64,000 bases of DNA, taken from the NCBI RefSeq assembly GCF_000425465.1, contig NZ_AUDM01000008.1, forward strand, positions 117,268 to 181,267. Reading direction: 5' to 3'. The position numbers and the translations under genes were made by a program. This document shows positions 34,748 to 43,448 of the stretch, piece by piece. Position 1 is the stretch's first letter, and the number at the start of each line of letters is the position of its first letter. Under the pieces are notes generated by a model. It saw only the letters and a program-made list of their open reading frames with translations, did no database searches and had not been told where the DNA came from. This stretch comes from Flavobacterium filum DSM 17961 (GTDB taxonomy: Bacteria > Bacteroidota > Bacteroidia > Flavobacteriales > Flavobacteriaceae).

Positions 34748-35200
34748 ATGGCTTTAAAAGTAGGGGATAAAGTACCAAATTTCATTTCCGTTGATACAAA
34801 CGGCAACGAGTTTAAAAGTCAGGATTACCTTGGCAAACAATGGATAGTACTGTATTTTTATCCAAAAGATGACACACCCGGATGTACCGCACAAGCATGT
34901 GGTTTTAGGGATAGTTATCAAGATTTTAAAGAACTTGGGGCAGAAGTTATAGGTGTAAGCTCTGACAGCACTGCGTCTCACTTGAGTTTTAAAAAGAAAT
35001 TTAATTTGCCTTTTATTTTGCTTTCTGATACGAATAAAAAAATTAGAAATCTTTTTGGAGTTCCAAATGATTTTTTTGGGTTATTACCCGGAAGATCAAC
35101 TTATGTTATCAATGAGCAAGGAATTATAAAAATGATATTTGATAGTGTAACGGCCAAAGCACATATTACAAAAGCTTTAGAAATGCTGAAGAAAAAATAA
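34748..35200 (+). CDS. Thioredoxin-dependent peroxiredoxin (PrxQ/BCP type)
   Basis: 150 residues from the ATG at 34748. The peroxidatic Cys is in YPKDDTPGCTAQACGFRD, with a second Cys five residues later, the PrxQ resolving arrangement (CxxxxC). GVSSDSTASHLSFKKKF and the late RSTYVIN are typical. It reduces peroxides in the cytoplasm using thioredoxin. The one-base gap to queD indicates co-transcription with idi and queD. Confidence 0.93.
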   Translation: MALKVGDKVPNFISVDTNGNEFKSQDYLGKQWIVLYFYPKDDTPGCTAQACGFRDSYQDFKELGAEVIGVSSDSTASHLSFKKKFNLPFILLSDTNKKIRNLFGVPNDFFGLLPGRSTYVINEQGIIKMIFDSVTAKAHITKALEMLKKK

Positions 35201-35287
35201 TCTTTCCATTAGTCTATATATTGAAGTATTTTAACGAATCACAATTGCAATTCAAGGAATAAAAAGACATTACAATTTAATTAAGTT

Positions 35288-35295
35288 TACTTTTG
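35288..35295 (+). promoter_or_regulatory. -7 element upstream of manA
   Basis: TACTTTTG, an exact TAnnTTTG match 16 bases before the manA ATG. No TTG occurs at 17-23 bases upstream. Confidence 0.5.
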
Positions 35296-35311
35296 CATCA
35301 AAATAATACAA

Positions 35312-36271
35312 ATGAATTTATATCCTTTTCAATTTGAACCCATTCTAAAAGAACGCATTTGGGGTGGAACCAAATTAAAAACCTATTTGAATAAACCAAT
35401 TTCTTCTGAAATTACTGGGGAAAGTTGGGAAATTTCAACGGTTTCTAACGATGTTAGTATAGTAAATCATGGAATTTTCCTTGGAAAAAGTTTAAATGAA
35501 TTGATTGATTTGTATCCGGTAGAAATGCTTGGCAAAACGGTTTATGCTCGATTTGGAAAGCAGTTTCCATTACTCTTTAAATATTTGGATGCTCGTGAGG
35601 ATTTATCAATTCAGTTGCATCCGAATGATGAATTGGCTAAAGCACGTCATAATTCGTTTGGTAAAACTGAAATGTGGTATGTCATGCAAGCGGATGAAAA
35701 TGCCCGTTTGATTGTTGGTTTTAAAGAAGATACTTCTCGAGAGGAATATTTGCATCATATTGAAAATAAAAAGCTTATTTCACTATTGAATGAAGTTCCT
35801 GTCAAAAAAGGAGATGTTTTCTTTTTAGAAACCGGAACCATTCATGCTATTGGAGCCGGAATCGTGATTGCCGAAATTCAACAAACCAGCGATATTACGT
35901 ATCGAATTTTTGATTGGGATAGGGTAGATGCTAATGGAAACGAACGCGAATTGCATACAGAATTGGCTTTGGATGCAATCAATTATAAAACAACTTTTGC
36001 TAAAAAAGAATACAAGTCAACTGAAAACAAAAGCACTTCACTAGTAGATTGCCCATTCTTTAAAACCAATATTATTCCGCTAAATGGTGAATTGTTGATT
36101 GAAAAAAACGATGATTCATTTATGGTATTCATGTGCACAGAGGGTAGTTTTGAGTTGTTTTTGAACGATGAAAAATATACGTATCAAACCGGTGATACGA
36201 TTTTACTTCCGGCTGTACTGACTACTTTTGTAATAAAAGGAACAGCAACACTATTAGAAATTACGGTTTAG
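35312..36271 (+). CDS. manA: Mannose-6-phosphate isomerase, class I (short form)
   Basis: 319 residues, the size of the short Bacillus-type ManA. Zinc ligands are recognisable: Gln and His in LSIQLHPNDE, Glu in FGKTEMWYV and His in ETGTIHAIGAG, with ITYRIFDWDR as a further family motif. It converts fructose-6-phosphate to mannose-6-phosphate, the first step to GDP-mannose and GDP-fucose for glycans such as those built by the upstream locus. It has its own -7 element. Confidence 0.93.
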   Translation: MNLYPFQFEPILKERIWGGTKLKTYLNKPISSEITGESWEISTVSNDVSIVNHGIFLGKSLNELIDLYPVEMLGKTVYARFGKQFPLLFKYLDAREDLSIQLHPNDELAKARHNSFGKTEMWYVMQADENARLIVGFKEDTSREEYLHHIENKKLISLLNEVPVKKGDVFFLETGTIHAIGAGIVIAEIQQTSDITYRIFDWDRVDANGNERELHTELALDAINYKTTFAKKEYKSTENKSTSLVDCPFFKTNIIPLNGELLIEKNDDSFMVFMCTEGSFELFLNDEKYTYQTGDTILLPAVLTTFVIKGTATLLEITV

Positions 36272-36284
36272 TTTAATTTTTTTC

Positions 36285-36470
36285 AACACGAATTTCAATA
36301 ATTTACACCAATTAGTCAAATTTTTAATTCGTGCAAATTCGTGTAATTAGTGGCTAACAAAATATCTCAATTAGTTTTCATCCAATTTCGCCACGAATTT
36401 CACTAATCTCACGAATTAGTGAAGTATAAAATTCCTGCTAATTCATGTAATTTGTGTCAATTAATAAAAT
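36285..36470. repeat. CACGAATT-type degenerate repeat region
   Basis: The gap between manA and the next gene (about 238 bases) is filled with CACGAATTT, AATTCGTG, TTAGTG and similar words in both orientations, for example CCACGAATTTCACTAAT followed by CACGAATTAGTG. Such sequences could fold into hairpins. No gene is seen. Confidence 0.65.
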
Positions 36471-36476
36471 TTTGTG

Positions 36477-36484
36477 TAATTTTG
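36477..36484 (+). promoter_or_regulatory. -7 element of the 88-residue gene
   Basis: TAATTTTG, exact match, 25 bases before the ATG. A TTG lies at 36452-36454 with a 22-base spacer, slightly longer than the usual 19. Confidence 0.55.
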
Positions 36485-36509
36485 CACCGCAATTAAAATT
36501 AAATAAAAA

Positions 36510-36776
36510 ATGGCAAGTATTAAAAATCTGAAAAAGGACATCAACTTTGTGATGGGAGATATTATTGAGGCAGTTTATATCCATGAGATGACTACAACCG
36601 GAAAGCCAACAGAACAATCAAATGCGTTGATTGATGAGGCTATCGCTACTTTTGATTCATTAATCGTAAAAGTAAACGACAAAAAAGTAGAAAACAGAAA
36701 AGCTCATTTAAAACAAGTAGAGAAAGATTTAGAAGCGGCTGCTATTCAGTTAGTTGAAAAAGTTAACGCACTTTAA
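36510..36776 (+). CDS. Small helical hypothetical protein
   Basis: 88 residues, no membrane helix or signal peptide. Nearly all predicted helical, with the charged stretch HLKQVEKDLEAAAIQLVEKV at the end, so a short coiled coil is likely. It has its own promoter and a terminator overlapping its stop codon, supporting a real gene. It lies immediately upstream of tRNA-Thr. I do not recognise a function. Confidence 0.78.
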   Translation: MASIKNLKKDINFVMGDIIEAVYIHEMTTTGKPTEQSNALIDEAIATFDSLIVKVNDKKVENRKAHLKQVEKDLEAAAIQLVEKVNAL

Positions 36777-36807
36777 TCGAATTTTTTGATAAAAAAAGTG
36801 CTTTTTT
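36768..36807 (+). terminator. Terminator of the 88-residue gene
   Basis: GCACTTT (36768-36774) pairs with AAAGTGC (36795-36801), followed by a T run at 36802-36807. The stem begins at the last codons of the gene. Confidence 0.6.
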
Positions 36808-36810
36808 GTT

Positions 36811-36840
36811 TTGGAATATTCATTTTCAAAATTATATTTG
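36811..36840 (+). promoter_or_regulatory. tRNA-Thr promoter
   Basis: TTG (36811-36813), 19-base spacer, TATATTTG (36833-36840): exact match to the Bacteroidetes consensus, 15 bases before the tRNA. Confidence 0.8.
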
Positions 36841-36855
36841 CACTCACATTGAGAC

Positions 36856-36929
36856 GCCGGTGTAGCTCAGCTGGCTAGAGCAGCTGATTTGTAATCAGCA
36901 GGTCGTGGGTTCGAGTCCCTCTATCGGCT
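36856..36929 (+). tRNA. tRNA-Thr (anticodon TGT)
   Basis: 74 nt cloverleaf. The acceptor stem GCCGGTG pairs with TATCGGC with two G-T pairs; the D arm is GCTCAGCTGGCTAGAGC; the anticodon stem GCTGA/TCAGC encloses TTTGTAA, giving anticodon TGT at 36890-36892; the T arm contains GGTTCGAGTCC. CCA is not encoded. It is a single gene with its own promoter and terminator. Confidence 0.95.
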
Positions 36930-36938
36930 CAATTTTTT

Positions 36939-36969
36939 AAAAGGATAATCGAAAGGTTATCCTTTTTTT
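36939..36969 (+). terminator. Terminator after tRNA-Thr
   Basis: AAGGATAA (36941-36948) pairs with TTATCCTT (36957-36964), eight-base loop, followed by a T run. Confidence 0.8.
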
Positions 36970-36989
36970 GTTTTAATTTGAAATTTTAT

Positions 36990-37021
36990 AAAAAAAGAGA
37001 AAACAAATCGCTTTCTCTTTT
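36990..37021 (-). terminator. Terminator of the DUF4369 gene
   Basis: On the reverse strand AAAAGAGAAA (37021-37012) pairs with TTTCTCTTTT (37002-36993), followed by further Ts; it lies 21 bases after the stop of the DUF4369 gene. Confidence 0.6.
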
Positions 37022-37041
37022 ATTAAATGAATACATATCAT

Positions 37042-37755
37042 TTATTCTGATTTTTTTCGTTCTGCAATAAAATCTTCTAACATTTTGCCATATTTGGATT
37101 TCGCTACTTTTGGCGAAACCGATTTTTGAATCGTATCCAAATATTTTAATTGAGCATCATAAAATTCTGAAAGGGCAATATACGGACTCACTTCATAGTC
37201 TTTTTGCGTCAAAGCGAAATTGATAGCGTATAAATATTTTCGTTTAAGAATTTTATCTTTTTCTTTTAGAATACTGTCCATTTGATTTGCATTGTTGTTT
37301 TTCTTGGCATTTAATTCAAGTTCCAACAACTCTAATTGTTGATTGTTAAATCGAGTATTGATGCTTTTAAATTGCTCAAATAATTCATGATTTTTTGAAC
37401 CTTTTATTTTTGCGTTTGCAAAAAAAGATTCTAAATCTGTGTCGATAGTCATTTTTCCGGGTTCTGCAAAAATGCTTAAATTGTTGTCAATCGAATTGGT
37501 TTGTCCTCTATCCAAAAATAAATACAACATTTCAGGCGATTCAATTGTTAAATGACTTTCAAAGGTTGATTTTCCATCAAATTCTATGGAATCAATAACG
37601 GTTAGAATTGTATCTTGAAGTTTTTGAATATAAAGTTTACCTTGTTTTAATCCTTTGATATTTCCGGAAAGATGTAAATTTCCTTCTTTGTTTTCTTTGT
37701 TTTGACAGGCCAATAAAATTCCTACTGCAGAGAGTAATACAACTAGTTTTTTCAT
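37042..37755 (-). CDS. DUF4369 lipoprotein
   Basis: 237 residues with lipoprotein signal VVLLSAVGILLACQNKE (Cys at about 17). The region GNLHLSGNIKGLKQGKLYIQ followed by VIDSIEFDGKSTFE is the DUF4369 domain, normally found N-terminal to thioredoxin-like domains in Bacteroidetes redox lipoproteins. Here no thioredoxin domain or CxxC follows; the rest is helical and Lys/Asn rich. Its role is unknown, probably at the cell envelope. It is 23 bases downstream of the DUF819 gene. Confidence 0.82.
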   Translation of the reverse strand: MKKLVVLLSAVGILLACQNKENKEGNLHLSGNIKGLKQGKLYIQKLQDTILTVIDSIEFDGKSTFESHLTIESPEMLYLFLDRGQTNSIDNNLSIFAEPGKMTIDTDLESFFANAKIKGSKNHELFEQFKSINTRFNNQQLELLELELNAKKNNNANQMDSILKEKDKILKRKYLYAINFALTQKDYEVSPYIALSEFYDAQLKYLDTIQKSVSPKVAKSKYGKMLEDFIAERKKSE

Positions 37756-37778
37756 GTTAATTTATAAATTCTAAAGTT

Positions 37779-39080
37779 TTAAGGTGCTACAATTTCCATT
37801 AAATAAGCGGATAATAATGCTCCATACGTTCCAATTACATAGCCAAATACGGCTAATAAAACGCCAACACTAGCTAAAGAAGGATGAAATGCACTGGCAA
37901 CAATTGGGGCAGAAGCAGCTCCACCAATATTGGCTTTACTTCCTACAGCTAAGAAGAAAAAGGGAGCTTTAATTATTTTAGCTACAATAATCAATAAAAT
38001 TACGTGAATTGCCATCCAAATGAGTCCAACAATTAACAATCCCGGATTGCTTAAAACGGAACCTAAGTCCATTTTCATTCCGATAGAAGCGACTAAAATG
38101 TAAATAAAAACACTTCCAATCTTACTTGCACCGGCTCCTTCATATTCTTTAAGTTTGGTATAAGAAAGTGCTATTCCGATAAAAGTTGCAAATGTAACCA
38201 TCCAAAAGAAACGGTCACCAAAAGTAGATACAAATGTTGTAGGATCATTTACTGCTTCAAAATTAGCTTTCAATGCATCAGAAATAGAATTACTACCCCA
38301 ATGTGAAAGGCCAACCGCTGTGAAAGCAATTCCTAAAATTATCATTAAATCAGTTAAACTTGGATTACGCGAAACACTTGCAGCGTAATTGGAAACTTTT
38401 GTTTTTAATTCTTCAATTGAACTATTATCGGCTTTTAACCAATGGTCAATTTTTTCTTTTCGTCCGATTCCAAAAAGTAAAAAGGCCATCCAAATATTGG
38501 CCACAACAATATCAACCAAAACCATTGCACCATATTTTTCTTGGTTGTATTTAAAAACTTCCAACATGGCAGCTTGATTAGCTCCACCACCAATCCAGCT
38601 TCCGGCTATGGTAGAAAGACCTCTCCAAACGGCATCAAAATCAGCTCCGCCAACTGTTTCCGGTGAGAAGATGGAAACAATTAATATTGCAATTGGTCCT
38701 CCAATGATTACTCCTATGGTTCCGGTAAAAAACATAATTAATGCTTTTGGTCCCAATTTAAACATGGCTTTTAAATCAATACTTAAGGTCATTAAAACCA
38801 ACGCTGCCGGCAATAAAAAACGACTGGAAACAAAATAGATAGAAGATTTTTTAGTTATTTCTTCACCGTTTTCACCAATTTCTATCCACTCTGGTGCAAT
38901 AATGTTTAATGAACTGAAAATAGAAGGCAACAAATAACACATTAATAACGAAGGGAAAATAACATAAAACTTTTTCCAAAAACCCTCTTTTATAGAGGCA
39001 GTATAAAATACAAATGCCAATAGGAATAGTAATAATCCAAAAACGATGGTATCATCAGTAAAATAAGGTGCTTGCTTCAT
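37779..39080 (-). CDS. DUF819 family membrane protein (putative transporter)
   Basis: 433 residues from the ATG at 39078-39080, where MKQAPYFTDDTIVFGL fits other family members; an upstream ATG at 39125 would add 15 residues of unlikely type. About 12 membrane segments. The motif AGSWIGGGANQAAMLEVF and the C-terminal AVGSKANIGGAASAPIVASA are family hallmarks. Function is unknown; topology resembles anion or solute permeases. Confidence 0.85.
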   Translation of the reverse strand: MKQAPYFTDDTIVFGLLLFLLAFVFYTASIKEGFWKKFYVIFPSLLMCYLLPSIFSSLNIIAPEWIEIGENGEEITKKSSIYFVSSRFLLPAALVLMTLSIDLKAMFKLGPKALIMFFTGTIGVIIGGPIAILIVSIFSPETVGGADFDAVWRGLSTIAGSWIGGGANQAAMLEVFKYNQEKYGAMVLVDIVVANIWMAFLLFGIGRKEKIDHWLKADNSSIEELKTKVSNYAASVSRNPSLTDLMIILGIAFTAVGLSHWGSNSISDALKANFEAVNDPTTFVSTFGDRFFWMVTFATFIGIALSYTKLKEYEGAGASKIGSVFIYILVASIGMKMDLGSVLSNPGLLIVGLIWMAIHVILLIIVAKIIKAPFFFLAVGSKANIGGAASAPIVASAFHPSLASVGVLLAVFGYVIGTYGALLSAYLMEIVAP

Positions 39081-39184
39081 GTTTTTCAATTTGGTTGCAA
39101 AATAGGGATTTTTTGAAAATTTCAACTTGTTTTTTTGGGTTAGTTTGCTAAAAAGATACCCTAAAATTTCAAATTGAATTGAAA

Positions 39185-39255
39185 GAACACAGATTGTAGA
39201 AATTTGTAAAATTCAATATTTCTCATTATTTCTTGTATTTTGTAAATCTGTGTTC
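39185..39255. repeat. 11-bp inverted repeat (GAACACAGATT)
   Basis: GAACACAGATT (39185-39195) and its complement AATCTGTGTTC (39245-39255) are separated by 49 bases in the gap between the M61 and DUF819 genes. It would form a large hairpin on either strand. Confidence 0.6.
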
Positions 39256-39257
39256 AT

Positions 39258-39292
39258 CAAAAAAAATCCCTGAACCTTTCGATTCAGGGATT
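39258..39292 (-). terminator. Terminator of the M61 peptidase gene
   Basis: Reverse strand: AATCCCTGAA pairs with TTCAGGGATT (39283-39292 with 39265-39274), loop of eight bases, then a run of eight or more Ts. Strong intrinsic terminator 23 bases after the stop. Confidence 0.88.
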
Positions 39293-39314
39293 CATATAGA
39301 AGTTTTTGTTTGTA

Positions 39315-41174
39315 TTATCCTTTCAACCAAGCATCACGTAGTGCTTTTTTAGTTTCATCTGTAGATTGATACCCATCAATTTCATCCATCGGAATAGTCA
39401 CTTTTCCTTTTAACGTCAATTCTTTGTTCTCTCTTTTTACTACAAACGTTACCGGGTCGTTTTCTTGCCATGACATGCTGCCTACAATCATGTCATAAAT
39501 ATTGTCCAAATTATAGTTGGTATCGTTTATGGAAACAATAATATCACCACCTTGAAGCTGCATTGATTTCATGAATGCATTTAGTTCAATTCCGGGTAAA
39601 ATAATGATTTCTTTGGTAGTTGGATTCACAGTAATGTAGGGTGACTGCCCTTTTAAGAATACATTTCCGGGAATTTGTTTCTTGGTTTTGCTAACTCCCA
39701 TAATGGCAAAATAATCTTCATAATTTAATGGAGTACTTCCCGAAACATAAGTGTCTAAAAATGTTTTAATTTCAGGATGGGTTAAACTTACAATTTTTGC
39801 AAATAATTCACTGTCTTCAAAAGGTTTTGAACTACCATATTCTTTTGAAAGTTTACCCATTAAATCCAAAATACCTGATTTTCCGTTACTAAGTTTACGC
39901 AATTCAATGTCTAAGCACATGCCAATTAAAGCACCTTTTTCATATACATTCAAATAAGCATCTTTGTATTCTTTTTTTAGTACTTCGGCACTCATTTTGG
40001 TAAACGGCATGTTGTCATCATATCGTTTTGAATTGGTTATTTTACCTGCCATTCTCTCAAAAAATTCATCTTCATCAATAAGTCCTTGATTTACTTGAAA
40101 TAAATTGGCAAAATATTCTGTGATTCCTTCATACATCCATAAATGTTGCGACATTTTAGGTGAATTAAAGTCAAAAAAGTGAATTTCTTTTGAATGAATA
40201 CTCAAAGGTGTAACAATGTGGAAAAACTCGTGCGAAACCACATCAACCATGCTTTGTGACAATTGTTCAGCCGGCATTGCTTCCGGAAAAACAACCACTG
40301 TTGACGTATTGTGTTCTAAAGCTCCAAATCCTTTTGCATCTTGTTTTTCGTAATCTGAAAGATATAATAGAATTGCATATTTTTTGTTTGCATTGATTTT
40401 TCCTAAAAATTTCTTTTGAGCAGCCATCATTGTTTCCATCATAGGCTTGAAATCTTCTGCTTTGTATTGTCCGGATGGAGAATGAACAATAATAATCACT
40501 TCCATGTCTTCAACCATAAACGAAGCACTTGGTGTTTTGCTGTATAAAATCGGATTGTCCACTATTTCAGCATAACGAGAAGCTGTAAATACATCAACTG
40601 TATTGCTACTATCCAAATCATTCATAGCCGAGGCACCATATAAATGTGCCGGTTTTGATATAGTTAGATGATAAGATAATTCTTTTAAATCTTTAAAGTA
40701 GCCAATAAAAGCATGCGTATTAATCACAAAATTGTCATTCTCTGCAATGTTTGTTCCGGCTGGAGAAAAGATATCGCCTTGACCAAATTGAGTCCCTGAT
40801 TCAGAATCATACGTATCATTGACTAAATAGGTCACTTTTGCCAATTTTTTAGACTCCTTAATCAACCATGAATTTTCATCCATTTTTGCAACAGCCAATT
40901 CATTTCCTTTAGCATCATAGGCTTTTAAATTATCAATATATCTTCCGTAATCGTCTTCTGAATACGTTCCCGGAATAATTTTGGGCAAAAAGAATACTGT
41001 TTCATTCGTTTTAATAACCGGTGGTATCACCGTTACCGAAACACGATCATTATTAATGTTGACTAAATCTAAACTAACTTTTACTTCGTTTTTTTTGTTT
41101 TGAGCAGTAGCTTCAGTATTTCCAATCAAAAAGAAGGTGCTCGAAAGAACTAGGGCGAAAAATGTTTTTTTCAT
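39315..41174 (-). CDS. M61-family metallopeptidase with PDZ domain
   Basis: 619 residues with a signal peptide ending near TEATAQ. An N-terminal beta-rich domain precedes the zinc site VSHEFFHIVTPLSIHSKE (HExxH) and the third ligand Glu in WMYEGITEYFANLF, the gluzincin/M61 glycyl-aminopeptidase pattern. A PDZ-like domain follows (about 520-600; MQLQGGDIIVSINDTNY). Exported; probably degrades or processes peptides in the periplasm or at the surface. Length agrees with the family. It has its own strong terminator. Confidence 0.9.
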   Translation of the reverse strand: MKKTFFALVLSSTFFLIGNTEATAQNKKNEVKVSLDLVNINNDRVSVTVIPPVIKTNETVFFLPKIIPGTYSEDDYGRYIDNLKAYDAKGNELAVAKMDENSWLIKESKKLAKVTYLVNDTYDSESGTQFGQGDIFSPAGTNIAENDNFVINTHAFIGYFKDLKELSYHLTISKPAHLYGASAMNDLDSSNTVDVFTASRYAEIVDNPILYSKTPSASFMVEDMEVIIIVHSPSGQYKAEDFKPMMETMMAAQKKFLGKINANKKYAILLYLSDYEKQDAKGFGALEHNTSTVVVFPEAMPAEQLSQSMVDVVSHEFFHIVTPLSIHSKEIHFFDFNSPKMSQHLWMYEGITEYFANLFQVNQGLIDEDEFFERMAGKITNSKRYDDNMPFTKMSAEVLKKEYKDAYLNVYEKGALIGMCLDIELRKLSNGKSGILDLMGKLSKEYGSSKPFEDSELFAKIVSLTHPEIKTFLDTYVSGSTPLNYEDYFAIMGVSKTKKQIPGNVFLKGQSPYITVNPTTKEIIILPGIELNAFMKSMQLQGGDIIVSINDTNYNLDNIYDMIVGSMSWQENDPVTFVVKRENKELTLKGKVTIPMDEIDGYQSTDETKKALRDAWLKG

Positions 41175-41278
41175 GAATTATTTTTTTGCTGTATTAGTAG
41201 CGTGTGAATTATTTTGTTACAAATAACAAAAAAAAACACCTTATAAAAAAGTGTTTTAAGAAATGAATATGATTTTAG

Positions 41279-42667
41279 TTATTGAAGCTTTATGATCCAG
41301 TCTTTTATGTCTTGTAAAACTTGTGGTGAAAACGTTTGTTCTATTGTGCCATATTCTTCAACGCTTCCGGTTTTACATTCTTGAAATAAATGATTTAAAT
41401 TAGGATATACTTTTGTGGTTACCGATTTGTTTTTGGCTTTTAATAACGCTTTTTTTATACCTTCAACATTGGTTTGTGGCGGAACTTGAAGATCTTTTTC
41501 TCCGTTTAAAACCAAAACCGGACAGGTAATTTTTTCCAAATTTACCTCTGGACGATATCGAATAAAATAACGATACCACGGTATGAGTAAGGGACTAATT
41601 TGTTGTTGAACAACTGTTTTTTTGTCTTTTTCTTCTAAGGTATTAAAAGCAGTATCATCTTTATACATGTCAAAAAAGATGCTTTCTAATTCAGCCAAAG
41701 CTACGTCATTACTTTTCTCACTTTTTACAACTGTATAAATTTGTTGATTGATTTTTTTGGTTTCCAATAATTCAGTTTCGTTCATTCCGGATGATTTTCC
41801 GATAAGATAAGATTGTTCTAACAGCAATTCATCACATGGAATGCCAGGGGCTGCCAACAAAACAATAAATTGAAATGATGGATTTTTGGCAGCAACAATT
41901 GGAGCAATCATTCCTCCTTCGCTATGTCCGATTAACCCAATTTTCTTTGCATTAACTATTGGATTTTTTTTCAAAAACTGAAATGCCGCTTCAGTATCAG
42001 AGGCGAAGTTTAAACTAGTTGAGGTACTCGGATCGCCACCGGATTTTCCGACTCCACGATCATCTAATCGCAACACGCCGACTCCGTTTCGAGACAAATA
42101 ATCGGCTATTACCCAAAAGGGTTTATGACCAAAAATTTCTGCATTTCTGTCTTGTTGACCACTCCCGGAAATGAGAATTACTACGGGAAAGTTTTTTGTT
42201 TTTGGATAGGTGAATGTACCGGCAAGCGTAATTTTTTCTAAACTGTTTTCAAATGTTACCTCTTCCGATTCATAGGGAAAAGGTGCTTTAGGTTCTTGTG
42301 GCCGATTTATTTTTTTAGCTTCCGGTTTTTCTCGGGTCAAAGCCAAAGGAAAGGTCATGCCGTTTTGAGAAAATGTTCCATCGATTTGACGATTGTTTAG
42401 TTTGCCACTATAATTTAATCCCGCAGGATCAAATTTTATTATTAATGTGTTATCATTAAACGTTACTGAAGAAAGTGGAATTCCATTCGCATTTTGTTGG
42501 GGTACACTCATCGTTCCGCTAAATGTGTCTCCGTTTTTGGTGATTTGAAAAACGAAACCTATTTCGCTTCCCATGGCTGATAAATTTCCATACCAGTCAC
42601 CGGTAACTTCTTGCGAATAGGAAAGGATAGTAGCAAAAAAAAGAATAAATGAATAAAAATTTTTCAT
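41279..42667 (-). CDS. Secreted alpha/beta hydrolase (prolyl-oligopeptidase-like fold)
   Basis: 462 residues from the ATG at 42665-42667, which gives a clean signal peptide (MKNFYSFILFFATILSYSQ); an earlier ATG adds eight residues. A lipocalin-like N-terminal domain (about 20-115, GTFSQNGMTFPLALTREK) precedes an alpha/beta hydrolase domain with DDRGVGKSGG, the nucleophile elbow GLIGHSEGGMIAP and VLVLNGEKDLQVPPQ with the acid; the catalytic His is in PNLNHLFQ. Substrate unknown, possibly esters or peptides. Confidence 0.87.
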   Translation of the reverse strand: MKNFYSFILFFATILSYSQEVTGDWYGNLSAMGSEIGFVFQITKNGDTFSGTMSVPQQNANGIPLSSVTFNDNTLIIKFDPAGLNYSGKLNNRQIDGTFSQNGMTFPLALTREKPEAKKINRPQEPKAPFPYESEEVTFENSLEKITLAGTFTYPKTKNFPVVILISGSGQQDRNAEIFGHKPFWVIADYLSRNGVGVLRLDDRGVGKSGGDPSTSTSLNFASDTEAAFQFLKKNPIVNAKKIGLIGHSEGGMIAPIVAAKNPSFQFIVLLAAPGIPCDELLLEQSYLIGKSSGMNETELLETKKINQQIYTVVKSEKSNDVALAELESIFFDMYKDDTAFNTLEEKDKKTVVQQQISPLLIPWYRYFIRYRPEVNLEKITCPVLVLNGEKDLQVPPQTNVEGIKKALLKAKNKSVTTKVYPNLNHLFQECKTGSVEEYGTIEQTFSPQVLQDIKDWIIKLQ

Positions 42668-42729
42668 GAATAAGTTGCTATAAATTTTCACGAAATATAC
42701 AAAATATCAACCTAAAAAGAGTGTAAAAT

Positions 42730-43008
42730 TTATCTTCTTTTTGAAATTTTATTATGGGTAATTTGTCTTTGTAGCGTGCATTTAAAACGACCTACTTCAT
42801 CTTCTCTTAGTTTGGAATGTTTGGTTTTTCTGCCTTGTACTCGTTCACGCCACATTCTGAAACTGGAGGGCTTCATTTCTCGCCGCATGAGTTCAATTGT
42901 TTCCTGTTCAGAAAGTTGGAACTGAAAGGCAATGGCTTCAAACGGAGTTCTGTCTTCCCACGCCATTTCTATGATTCGGTCTATCGCTTCATCAGAAAAG
43001 TTCTTCAT
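42730..43008 (-). CDS. DUF2805/TIGR03643 family protein (copy A)
   Basis: 92 residues from the ATG at 43006-43008 (an upstream ATG adds six residues). Core: DEAIDRIIEMAWEDRTPFEA, then QFQLSEQETIELMR and SSFRMWRERVQGR, which is the TIGR03643/DUF2805 pattern, with a helix-turn-helix look. The basic tail (KTKHSKL, THNKISKRR) fits nucleic-acid binding, an inference. A related gene follows on the same strand only 68 bases upstream. Confidence 0.82.
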   Translation of the reverse strand: MKNFSDEAIDRIIEMAWEDRTPFEAIAFQFQLSEQETIELMRREMKPSSFRMWRERVQGRKTKHSKLREDEVGRFKCTLQRQITHNKISKRR

Positions 43009-43041
43009 ACTTAAAATTTGAAACAAATTAAATTATAAAAT

Positions 43042-43067
43042 AAAAAAACTCTTGCTGAACAAGAGTT
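43042..43067 (-). terminator. Terminator of DUF2805 copy B
   Basis: Reverse strand: AACTCTTG pairs with CAAGAGTT (43060-43067 with 43047-43054), five-base loop, followed by Ts. It separates the two DUF2805 genes. Confidence 0.7.
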
Positions 43068-43076
43068 AAATTAAAC

Positions 43077-43352
43077 TTAATCAAATTTATTTTTGATGTA
43101 ATATTTACTGTCTAAATCATCATCAAAATCATCTACAATCGGTTTAGGCTTGGGTTTGCTTGCCGTTACTTTCTTTTTCCAAAGTTCAAAATTATCTTTG
43201 GAAAGCCTTTTACGCATTATTTCAGTCACTTCATTTTCAGAAATACCGAATTCCACTTTTAGTACTTCAAAAGGTTTTCTTTCCTCTTGAGCCATACTGA
43301 CAACGCGATCGATTTCTTCGCTTGTCAGTTCTACTCTTTTACTTTTTTTCAT
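43077..43352 (-). CDS. DUF2805/TIGR03643-like protein (copy B)
   Basis: 91 residues. TSEEIDRVVSMAQEERKPFE, FGISENEVTEIMRKRL and DNFELWKKKVTA align with copy A, so the two are paralogues with different tails: this one ends in an acidic/aromatic stretch, DDFDDDLDSKYYIKNKF. The helix-turn-helix-like core suggests DNA or RNA binding. Separated from copy A by a terminator, so the copies are probably transcribed independently. Confidence 0.78.
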   Translation of the reverse strand: MKKSKRVELTSEEIDRVVSMAQEERKPFEVLKVEFGISENEVTEIMRKRLSKDNFELWKKKVTASKPKPKPIVDDFDDDLDSKYYIKNKFD

Positions 43353-43448
43353 TAGTTCAAAAGCACAAATTAATTTATGATACGTTTCTCAGATTTTTAA
43401 CCAATATTACTAAAAAAATAAATCACTTTTTCATTGTCCTAAAAATTT

